Assembly: GCF_019218885.1 (NCBI RefSeq)
Contig: NZ_JAHUWT010000004.1
Span: 496,001-560,000, forward strand
Length of the DNA: 64,000 nucleotides
Direction: 5' to 3'
Source: Bordetella sp. BOR01
GTDB lineage: Bacteria; Pseudomonadota; Gammaproteobacteria; Burkholderiales; Burkholderiaceae_B
Positions 57,204 through 64,000 of this stretch are shown piece by piece (positions within the stretch are counted from its first letter, which is position 1; each line of letters begins with the position of its first letter). The translations under genes were made by a program, and so were the position numbers. A model generated the notes under the pieces. That model was not told the DNA's origin and ran no database searches. It saw only the letters and a list, made by a program, of their open reading frames with translations.

Positions 57204-58973
57204 TCAGCCGGCCCACCACTGCTTCAACGTGGCGCGCAAGGCGGCGCCACCCGAGGCATCTTCCTGGCGCAATGCCTTCACATAGTTCTGCACCTGCTTC
57301 AGCGGGATATGCGGCGGTATGGCCGGCACTTCGGGATCGGTCACCATCTCGAGCAGTACTGGCCGGTCGGCCGCGATGGCGCGGTCCCAGGCGCTGCCGA
57401 CCTGGTCGGGATCGTCGACCCGGATGCCTTCCAGGCCCAGCAGGCGCGCATAATCGGCGTAGGGAAACGGCGGCAGCAACTGGGAATCCTTGAAACGCGG
57501 ATCGCCGCTCATGACGCGCTGCTCCCATGTCACCATGTTCAAGTCGCCGTTGTTCAGCACCATCACCACCAGCGTGGGGTTGCGCCAGTCGCGCCAGCGA
57601 TGCGCGATGGTGATCAACTCGTTCATGCCGTTCATCTGCATGGCGCCGTCGCCCACCAACGCGAATACGGGACGGTCGGGATGGGCCAGCTTGGCCGCCA
57701 GGGCATAGGGCACGCCACTGCCCATGGTGGCCAGCCCCCCGGAGAGCGAGGCATTCATGCCCTTGCGCAGCCGCAGGTGCTGTGCGTACCACCCGGCGGC
57801 CGACCCCGAATCGCACGTAATGATGCTGCGGTCCGGCAGCCGCGACGATAATTCCCAGAACGGGCGTTGCGGGTTCAAGGGCCGGGCCGACACCATGGCA
57901 CGGGCCTCGACTGTCTGCCACCACTGGGCGACGTTCTTCTCGATCTTGTCGCGCCAGCCGCGCGATTCCTTCGCCTGCAGCAAGGGGGCCAGCGCTTGCA
58001 GGGTGGCCTTGCTATCGCCCACCAGGCCTTGCTCCACGGGATAGCGCAGGCTGATCATGCGGCCATCCCGATCGATCTGCACCGCGCGCGCCTGGCCTTC
58101 GGCAGGCAGGAACTCCCCATACGGGAAGGCCGTTCCCACCATCAGCAGGGTGTCGCACTCATTCATCATGTGCCAACTGGGCTGCGTGCCCAGCAGGCCG
58201 ATCGAACCGGTCACGTAGGGCACGTCGTCGGGCACGACTGTCTTGCCCAGCAGCGCCTTGGCGATCCCCGCGCCCAGCAGATCGGCCACGCGCAGCAGCT
58301 CGTCCCCGGCATCCCAGGCACCCGCGCCCGCCAGGATGGCCACACGCTCGCCCTTGTTCAGGATATCGGCCGCGTTCTGCAGCGCGGCGGCGGCCGGCAC
58401 GCCGGCATGAGAGGTGAAGCCGATGCCGGTGTGGACGGTGCCGTGCTCGCGCGGCGGATTCTGCACCGCAGGTAAATCCTGCACGTCGTTCGGCACGATA
58501 AGGCACGTGACCGCCCGGCGTTCCATGGCGATCCGGATGGCGCGGTCGACCAGATGGCGCGCTTGCACGGGGGTCGAGGCCACATGTACAAAATCGTGCG
58601 CCACGTCCTTGAACAGACTGACCAGATCCACTTCTTGCTGGTAGTCGCCGCCCATGGCGCTGCGGGCCTGCTGGCCCACTATCGCCACCACCGGCTGATG
58701 ATCCAGCTTGGCGTCGTACAAGCCGTTGAGCAGGTGGATCGCGCCGGGCCCGGAGGTGGCCATGCAGACGCCGACCTGGCCGGTGAACTTGGCGTGCGCG
58801 CACGCCATGAACGCAGCCATTTCCTCGTGGCGCGCCTGGATGAATTCCAGCGGTTCCGAGGTACGCCCGAAGGCGCCCATCAGCCCGTTGATGCCATCAC
58901 CGGGATAGCCGTAGATGCGCTGGATGCCCCATTGCGCCAAGCGTGACAGGATGAAGTCCGACACCGTTTGCAT
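57204..58973 (-). CDS. Thiamine-diphosphate-dependent pyruvate oxidase/acetolactate synthase-like enzyme
   Basis: A 589-residue ThDP enzyme of the PoxB/acetolactate synthase class. The N-terminal PYR domain contains the catalytic Glu in FIQARHEEMAAFMACAHAK, a central nucleotide-type domain follows, and the C-terminal PP domain has the metal-binding GDGAMQMNG...NNGD. Pyruvate oxidases feed electrons from pyruvate to the membrane during stationary phase. ATG 58973 follows GGAG. It has a sigma-54-type promoter and lies next to two sigma-54 activators. Confidence 0.9.
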   Translation of the reverse strand: MQTVSDFILSRLAQWGIQRIYGYPGDGINGLMGAFGRTSEPLEFIQARHEEMAAFMACAHAKFTGQVGVCMATSGPGAIHLLNGLYDAKLDHQPVVAIVGQQARSAMGGDYQQEVDLVSLFKDVAHDFVHVASTPVQARHLVDRAIRIAMERRAVTCLIVPNDVQDLPAVQNPPREHGTVHTGIGFTSHAGVPAAAALQNAADILNKGERVAILAGAGAWDAGDELLRVADLLGAGIAKALLGKTVVPDDVPYVTGSIGLLGTQPSWHMMNECDTLLMVGTAFPYGEFLPAEGQARAVQIDRDGRMISLRYPVEQGLVGDSKATLQALAPLLQAKESRGWRDKIEKNVAQWWQTVEARAMVSARPLNPQRPFWELSSRLPDRSIITCDSGSAAGWYAQHLRLRKGMNASLSGGLATMGSGVPYALAAKLAHPDRPVFALVGDGAMQMNGMNELITIAHRWRDWRNPTLVVMVLNNGDLNMVTWEQRVMSGDPRFKDSQLLPPFPYADYARLLGLEGIRVDDPDQVGSAWDRAIAADRPVLLEMVTDPEVPAIPPHIPLKQVQNYVKALRQEDASGGAALRATLKQWWAG

Positions 58974-59010
58974 GCCTGCTCCCATAGAGGGTTTCCATGG
59001 GGGCTGCCAC

Positions 59011-59026
59011 AGCAAGCGCCGTGCCC
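59011..59026 (-). promoter_or_regulatory. Sigma-54 (-24/-12) promoter for the ThDP enzyme
   Basis: On the minus strand GGGCACGGCGCTTGCT differs from TGGCACG-N4-TTGCT only in its first base, with exact GG-N10-GC spacing. It is 38 bp before ATG 58973 and lies wholly in the short gap after the activator gene. Confidence 0.83.
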
Positions 59027-59037
59027 GTCAGGCCATG

Positions 59038-60414
59038 CTAGTTCTCGGCCGCCTGCGGCTTGCGGTCTTCGCTGGGCACCTCATACCCGGCCCGCGTGTA
59101 TTCTTCCAGCCGGTTGTACAGGGTCTTGGCGCTGATGCCCAAGACCGCGGCGGTCTGCTTCTTGACGCCGCCGCAGCGCTCCAGCGTGGCCATGATCAAG
59201 CGGCGGTCAGCCTCGGCCAGCGTCACCCCCAGCGGCACGGTGACTCGCGCCGCCTGGCCGGCGCCATCGGGCGCGATCTGCGGCTGCAGTGCATCGGCGC
59301 CCAGAATGCCTTCTTCGGCCATGATGTATGCCCGGCGCACGTAGTTTTTCAGTTCGCGGACATTGCCCGGCCAGGCATATTCGCAGATGGCCTGGCGCGC
59401 CGGCTCGGAAAACGCCTTCTCTTCGCCGTACTTGTCGTTCAGCGCGGCCAGAAAACGATCGGCAAGGAACAGGATATCGGTGCCGCGTTCACGCAGCGGC
59501 GGCAGTTCGATGGGGAATACGCTCAGCCGGTAATACAAGTCTTCGCGCAGCTTGCCTTCCTGGATGGCTTGTTCGGGGTTGCGGTTGGTGGCCGCCACGA
59601 TGCGGATATCGCAAGCCGCTTCGCGATGGGTACCCACCCGCATGAAGCGCCCGGTTTCCAGCACCCGCAATAGTTTCACTTGCAGGTCCAGCGGCATCTC
59701 GGTGACTTCGTCCAGGAACAGCGTGCCGGAATCGGCACGCTCGAAGTACCCCTTGTGCTGGCGATCGGCCCCCGTGAAACTGCCCCGCTCGTGTCCGAAC
59801 AGTTCGCTTTCGATCAGGTTCGGCGAGATCGCCCCGCAGTTCACCGCGATAAACGGCTTGTTGCTGCGGTTGCTCAGCTCATGGATGGCATGCGCGGCCA
59901 GTTCCTTGCCGGTGCCGCTTTCGCCGATCAGCAGCGTCGTGACGTCGGTAGCTGCCACGCGCGCCAATTGCGTATACAGCTGCTCCATCGAGTCGGATAT
60001 CCCCAGCAGCTTGCCGAAGCGCCCCGGCTCCTGGAACGGCATATTGTCGATTGCCGCGCCGCGATCGGCGGCAACCCGGTTCAGGATCTCGGTCAAGCGA
60101 TCCATGCATACTGGCTTGACCAGGTAATCGGTTGCGCCCAGGCGCAGCGCCTCGACGGCATTGTCCATGCTGCCATGGCCGGTGATCACCACCACCTCGG
60201 CATCGGAGTTGGGCATGCGGCTGAAGATCTCCATGCCGCTGGCGCCAGGCAGGCGTACGTCAGTCAGGACCAGGTCGGGCTGTTGCCGCTGCAGTTGGAT
60301 CACTGCGTCTTTCATGGTTGCAGCCTGCGCGACTGAAAAACCATGTTCACGGGCGATTTCAGCCAAGACCTCGCGTATCGCTGCGTCATCGTCCAGAACG
60401 AGCAAATGAGGCAT
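59038..60414 (-). CDS. NtrC-family sigma-54 response regulator
   Basis: A 458-residue regulator with three domains. The receiver has phosphoacceptor Asp52 in LTDVRLPG and Lys100. The AAA+ domain has Walker A GESGTGK at 164-170 and the sigma-54-contacting GSFTGA loop at 211-216. A C-terminal Fis-type helix-turn-helix ends the protein (KKQTAAVLGISAKTLYNRL). The start at 60414 places the receiver at the N-terminus. No partner histidine kinase gene lies in the window. It is divergent from a second, receiver-less activator, with a shared 230-bp region. Confidence 0.95.
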   Translation of the reverse strand: MPHLLVLDDDAAIREVLAEIAREHGFSVAQAATMKDAVIQLQRQQPDLVLTDVRLPGASGMEIFSRMPNSDAEVVVITGHGSMDNAVEALRLGATDYLVKPVCMDRLTEILNRVAADRGAAIDNMPFQEPGRFGKLLGISDSMEQLYTQLARVAATDVTTLLIGESGTGKELAAHAIHELSNRSNKPFIAVNCGAISPNLIESELFGHERGSFTGADRQHKGYFERADSGTLFLDEVTEMPLDLQVKLLRVLETGRFMRVGTHREAACDIRIVAATNRNPEQAIQEGKLREDLYYRLSVFPIELPPLRERGTDILFLADRFLAALNDKYGEEKAFSEPARQAICEYAWPGNVRELKNYVRRAYIMAEEGILGADALQPQIAPDGAGQAARVTVPLGVTLAEADRRLIMATLERCGGVKKQTAAVLGISAKTLYNRLEEYTRAGYEVPSEDRKPQAAEN

Positions 60415-60538
60415 TGTTGCTCCGTTACAAAATCGAACCCCGGCGGGAAGAATCGTGCCGGCTGTGCTGCATTGAGCATACCCCGCGGCCGTTGGCGAAG
60501 ACAGGCTTCTTTTGATAGCCCCATCAACGTTTGCCAAT

Positions 60539-60558
60539 ATTTGCACATGGTTGCAAAT
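60539..60558. promoter_or_regulatory. Inverted repeat between the divergent sigma-54 activators
   Basis: ATTTGCA-N6-TGCAAAT is a perfect 7-bp inverted repeat about 125 bp upstream of the response regulator and 87 bp upstream of the second activator. It is a candidate enhancer or operator for one of them. Confidence 0.5.
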
Positions 60559-60644
60559 GGCGTTAACTGCTGCCGTATCATTCAACGAACAGACTAGATA
60601 CCGAACGCGGCCCTAACCGGCCCCGTTTTGTCCCGGGGGAACAC

Positions 60645-61652
60645 ATGCAGGCCATTTCGCCCGGCCAAGCCAGGCCGCCAATCCGTTCGTCCGCGCAAAA
60701 CGAAGACGCCTTTGCCGGCATGTGCGCACTGATGCGCGAGTTCGGCGTGCAGATAGGCCGCGCCGCCCGTAGCGATGCCACCGTGTTCATCACCGGCGAA
60801 AGCGGCACAGGCAAGGAAATGATCGCGCGCGCCATCCACGATGGCAGCGAACGCAGCAAACACCCGTTCATTGCCGTCAATTGCGGTGCCATCAGCAGTT
60901 CGCTGGTGCACGCCCAATTATTCGGCCACGAGAAAGGCAGCTTCACCGGCGCATTGGGGCAAACTGCCGGCTACTTCGAATCGGCCAACGGCGGTACGCT
61001 GTTCCTGGATGAAGTGACCGAAATGTCGGACTCGTTGCAGGTGCAGTTCCTGCGCGTTCTGGAAAGCGGCACTTACCAGCGCGTGGGCGGCACCGAGTTG
61101 CTGCACACCGACGTCCGCATCGTCTGCGCCACCAACCGCGACCCCTTTGCCGCCGTCGAAGCCGGCCAGTTGCGCCAGGATTTCCTGCATCGCCTGTTGG
61201 TGGTGCCCCTGCGGGTACCGCCATTGCGCGAGCGCGAAGGCGATGTGCGCATCCTGGCGCAGCGCTTCCTGGATGAGTTGAACGCCGCGCACCAGACGCG
61301 CAAGCGCTTCTCGACCCGCATGATGGATGCGCTATCGATGTACGACTGGCCGGGCAATGTGCGCGAGCTGCGCAACGCCGTGCAGCGCGCGTTCATCATG
61401 TCGGATACGCTGGTCGAAGCCGAGTTCCGGCGCCGTACTCCTTCCACTGCGGCGCGCGGTGCTGCTGACGGAATGCTGTGCTTTCCGGTGGGAACGCCGC
61501 TGAGCCAGGTGCAGCGTGATGTCATCCTGGCCACGCTGGCGCATCACGATGGCGACAAGCAGCGCACGGCCGACACGCTGGGCGTCAGCCTGAAGACGCT
61601 CTACAACCGCCTGGGCGCCTACAGCGCCGAAACCTCGCCACCCTCAAGCTGA
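60645..61652 (+). CDS. Receiver-less sigma-54 activator (AAA+ and Fis-type HTH)
   Basis: 335 residues. The protein goes directly into the AAA+ domain (Walker A GESGTGK at 51-57, GSFTGA at 98-103) after only about 25 N-terminal residues, and ends in a Fis-type helix-turn-helix ([19 protein letters not shown]). Lacking a receiver or other sensor domain, it should be constitutively competent or controlled by a partner, as with PspF or HrpS. It is divergent from the response regulator and 240 bp upstream of glgA. Confidence 0.94.
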   Translation: MQAISPGQARPPIRSSAQNEDAFAGMCALMREFGVQIGRAARSDATVFITGESGTGKEMIARAIHDGSERSKHPFIAVNCGAISSSLVHAQLFGHEKGSFTGALGQTAGYFESANGGTLFLDEVTEMSDSLQVQFLRVLESGTYQRVGGTELLHTDVRIVCATNRDPFAAVEAGQLRQDFLHRLLVVPLRVPPLREREGDVRILAQRFLDELNAAHQTRKRFSTRMMDALSMYDWPGNVRELRNAVQRAFIMSDTLVEAEFRRRTPSTAARGAADGMLCFPVGTPLSQVQRDVILATLAHHDGDKQRTADTLGVSLKTLYNRLGAYSAETSPPSS

Positions 61653-61799
61653 CCATCCAGAATTACAAGCGCCTGCAACAACGGCGCGTTGTGCTCGGCT
61701 TCATCCTGTCATATCGCCCACTGCCCGGCAGCGCGGCGACCGCGCCCGCCCCGCCCTGAAAATCCCCGCCTATCGTTGGACTGGCCTGCTTGCCATGGC

Positions 61800-61815
61800 G
61801 GGCACGCTGCTTGCG
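61800..61815 (+). promoter_or_regulatory. Sigma-54 (-24/-12) promoter for glgA
   Basis: GGGCACGCTGCTTGCG differs from TGGCACG-N4-TTGCW in the first and last bases only and has exact GG-N10-GC spacing. The predicted start is near 61826, about 67 bp upstream of the glgA ATG. Confidence 0.78.
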
Positions 61816-61892
61816 TACTTATCCCGGGTAATAAAAGCACGTCCCTTTTTCATCTGGGTACAAGCATACACAGCACACGCACGGGAGCGGTC

Positions 61893-63461
61893 ATGGCGCG
61901 AACAAGAAGCTTGATGGTGGCATCCGAGGCATTCCCCCTGGCCAAGAGCGGCGGCCTGGGCGATGCCGTGACAGGCCTGGCGCAGGCGCTCAGCCGCGCC
62001 GACACGGAAGTGGGCCTCTTGATGCCGGCCTACCGCGGCGTGCGGGAACGCGTAGTCGGGACCCACCATATCGCGCACCTGGCCGGCATGCCCGGAGGCG
62101 AAGCGACCTTGGTGGGCGCACTATGCCCGGAATCGGGCCTGCCCGTGTACTTGCTGTGCAATGACGCCCTGTACGACCGCCACGGCCTGTACCAGGACGA
62201 ACACGGCCAGCCCTACGCCGACAACGCATTGCGCTACGCAGCCCTGGCGCACGCCGCCGTACGCATGGCTGGCGGCCTGCCGGGCGCGCGCCAGCCGGAC
62301 ATTCTGCATGCCCAGGATTGGCACGCCGGCCTGGTGCCTTTGCTGGTGCGCGCGGCAGGACTGCGCTATGTAAAAACGGTGTTTACCGTTCACAACCTGG
62401 CGTTCCAGGGGATGTTTCCGCTGGCTTGCGCGCGCGAGCTGGGCATACCCGAAAGCTATTGCACCGATGATGGCGCCCGGTTCTACGATCAGCTGAGCTT
62501 CCTGAAGGCAGGCCTGCGCTATGCCGACCGTATCACGACAGTCAGCCGCAACTACGCCCGCGAAATCCTCACGCCGGAGTTCGGCTGCGGCCTGGATCCG
62601 CTGCTACGCGCCCGCGCTGCGGACCTGGTGCCCATTCCGAATGGCATCGATGACATCCTGTGGAACCCGGCCAGCGATCCGCATCTGGGCCGCATCGGCT
62701 ACAGCGCGCGCAAGCCGGCCGGGAAAACGCAGGCCAAGCGCGCGCTGCAAAATGCCCTGGGGTTGCACGTCGAGCGCGGCGCCGCCTTGCTGGCCATGGG
62801 TAGCCGCCTCACCGAACAGAAGATGGCCGATGTGGCCGTCCAGGCACTGCCCGCCGCGATGGAACGCCACCCGGGCCTGCAAGTGGCTGTCATCGGCTGC
62901 GGCGACCACCGGTATGAACAGGCGCTTGTGGAGCTCGCGGCACGCTATCCTGGCCGTTGCGCCGTGCGCATAGGTTATGACGAGGGCATTGCCCATCGCC
63001 TGCATGCCGGGGCCGACATGCTGCTGCACGGCAGCCGCTTCGAGCCCTTTGGCCTGACCCCGCTATACGCCATGCGCTATGGCGCTGTGCCGATCGGCTC
63101 GCGCGTGGGCGGCATGGCCGACACCATTGTCGATCCGGGTGAGCTGGGCGGCGACAAAGCCATGCTGGCCGCGACCGGCGTGCTGTTCGATGGCGACAGC
63201 CCGCACGACATGGGTCAGGCGATCGATCGCGCCCTGCGTTTGTACGCGCAGCCCGCAGTATGGCGATGCATGCAACGCAATGGCATGGCCTGCGAATTCG
63301 GCTGGGACATGGCGGCCCGGCCCTACATCGACCTGTTCGCAAGCCTGGCCGGTGCCTCGCCGCGTGGCCAGGTGCCCGCGCCCACGATTCGGCCAGAGCC
63401 CGTGCCGGCCTACGCGCGGCATCCGCTCGACGGCGGTATACCCGTACCGTTAGCCTACTGA
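61893..63461 (+). CDS. glgA: Glycogen synthase GlgA
   Basis: A 522-residue GT5 enzyme that extends alpha-1,4-glucan from ADP-glucose. The ADP-glucose-binding KSGGLGD is at residues 18-24, HAQDWHAGLVPLL and TVHNLAFQGMF occur in the first domain, and GSRFEPFGLTPLYAMRYG in the second. ATG 61893 follows GGGAG and gives the normal N-terminus; the longer frame is rejected. It carries a C-terminal tail longer than the typical enzyme. The next gene encodes an amylase-superfamily protein, so the two form a glycogen/maltoglucan cluster. Confidence 0.95.
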   Translation: MARTRSLMVASEAFPLAKSGGLGDAVTGLAQALSRADTEVGLLMPAYRGVRERVVGTHHIAHLAGMPGGEATLVGALCPESGLPVYLLCNDALYDRHGLYQDEHGQPYADNALRYAALAHAAVRMAGGLPGARQPDILHAQDWHAGLVPLLVRAAGLRYVKTVFTVHNLAFQGMFPLACARELGIPESYCTDDGARFYDQLSFLKAGLRYADRITTVSRNYAREILTPEFGCGLDPLLRARAADLVPIPNGIDDILWNPASDPHLGRIGYSARKPAGKTQAKRALQNALGLHVERGAALLAMGSRLTEQKMADVAVQALPAAMERHPGLQVAVIGCGDHRYEQALVELAARYPGRCAVRIGYDEGIAHRLHAGADMLLHGSRFEPFGLTPLYAMRYGAVPIGSRVGGMADTIVDPGELGGDKAMLAATGVLFDGDSPHDMGQAIDRALRLYAQPAVWRCMQRNGMACEFGWDMAARPYIDLFASLAGASPRGQVPAPTIRPEPVPAYARHPLDGGIPVPLAY

Positions 63462-63474
63462 GGCCAGGACACGC

Positions 63475-64000
63475 ATGGAGAGTCCCACGCACCAGGCTGG
63501 CCTGCCGGGCGCCGCGCCCGCGGCGCAGGAACCGCTACGCATTTATTACGTGCGCGGGACCGAGATCGGCCGCCCCGGGGCCGACCCAGCCCTACCCTGG
63601 GACACCTTGTGCAAGCGCGTGCGCGCAGCCGGTTTCAACGCCTTGCTGACCGACCCGCTGTGGCTGCGCCCGGCGGGCGCGGCCTGGTCGGCAGCCCCCC
63701 TGGATCCAGACCGCGCCGATCCCGGCCTGGCTACCGGTGCCGCCCTGCCCGCCTTGTTGCAGCGCGTGGCGGCCAGCGGCGCGCGCCACGGCCTGCAGGT
63801 GTATATGGATCTCGTGCTGGACCGCATTGCCGCCGATTGCGCTGCGAATATGCGGTATCCGGATTGGTATCTGCCGCCAGTCGACGATCCTGCCCGCGAT
63901 CCGCGCATGGCACTGAGCGAGCACGGCATCCGCTATCTGCGCGAAGGGCCGCTACCGCAAGGCTTCATCCATGACTGGAGCGAGCGGCTGGCGCGTTGGC
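63475..64000 (+). CDS. N-terminal part of an amylase-superfamily (GlgE/maltotransferase-type) protein
   Basis: 175 codons are visible and the gene continues past the window. It starts MESPTHQAGL, then has a TIM-barrel-like stretch (LRIYYVRGTEIGR, NALLTDPLWLRP, GLQVYMDLVLDRIA) that resembles the front of GH13 proteins. GlgE-type enzymes build alpha-glucan from maltose-1-phosphate and often sit beside glgA in stress or glycogen clusters. Identity rests on the neighbour and a partial domain, so the name is tentative. It starts 13 bp after glgA. Confidence 0.6.
   Translation, partial: MESPTHQAGLPGAAPAAQEPLRIYYVRGTEIGRPGADPALPWDTLCKRVRAAGFNALLTDPLWLRPAGAAWSAAPLDPDRADPGLATGAALPALLQRVAASGARHGLQVYMDLVLDRIAADCAANMRYPDWYLPPVDDPARDPRMALSEHGIRYLREGPLPQGFIHDWSERLARW

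Noticed and set aside
60570-60585. TGGCGTTAACTGCTGC as a sigma-54 promoter for the receiver-less activator
   Set aside because: No GC lies at the required 10-base spacing (8 or 11 only).

Overview
The window is GC-rich chromosomal DNA from a beta-proteobacterium, most likely Bordetella or a close Alcaligenaceae relative. Three things suggest this: the many Bug-type, peptide and sulfonate transport genes; a PagP of the Bordetella type; and a roughly 95-bp intergenic repeat built on GTGTCAGGC that I associate with Bordetella genomes. The genus is inferred from memory of gene content; no search was run. No rRNA, tRNA, CRISPR array, prophage or insertion sequence was seen. No stretch longer than about 300 bases lacks a gene.

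1-11.7 kb (all minus strand): an amino-acid antiporter cut by the window edge; a five-gene operon of membrane fusion protein, RND pump, outer-membrane channel, lipase-like hydrolase and AI-2E/PerM-type protein; pagP; and a penicillin-recognising serine hydrolase. 11.9-20.8 kb: a dicarboxylate carrier with an Ldh2-type dehydrogenase, small membrane and stress genes, a LysE exporter, NhaA, and a LysR regulator divergent from a Bug solute-binding protein and a LigJ-like hydratase. 20.8-23.7 kb: a penicillin-acylase-family lipoprotein between two inverted copies of the 95-bp repeat. 23.7-26.6 kb: a polar amino-acid ABC importer and a universal stress protein. 26.7-36.9 kb: a serine hydrolase and a class V aminotransferase, divergent from a GntR regulator and a five-gene peptide importer ending in an M20 peptidase. 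37-40 kb: a DUF411 protein and an MscS channel.

40.1-46.9 kb (minus strand) forms a sulfonate/sulfite module. ssuEADCBF imports sulfonates and releases sulfite, and a SoxC/SorA-type molybdenum enzyme with a monohaem cytochrome c lies just downstream and could oxidise that sulfite.

47.9-64 kb looks like a stress and storage island: DUF3182, CinA-like and DJ-1/PfpI proteins, topoisomerase IB, a glycosyltransferase with a PIG-L deacetylase, PRC-barrel, BON and DUF883 proteins, a thiamine-diphosphate oxidase, two divergent sigma-54 activators, and glgA followed by a GlgE/amylase-type gene. The main result is that at least six transcription units here are preceded by close matches to the -24/-12 sigma-54 promoter (GG-N10-GC), all pointing at the start of an island gene. 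The two sigma-54 activators lie inside the same island. I propose a local RpoN regulon controlling envelope-stress and glycogen functions.
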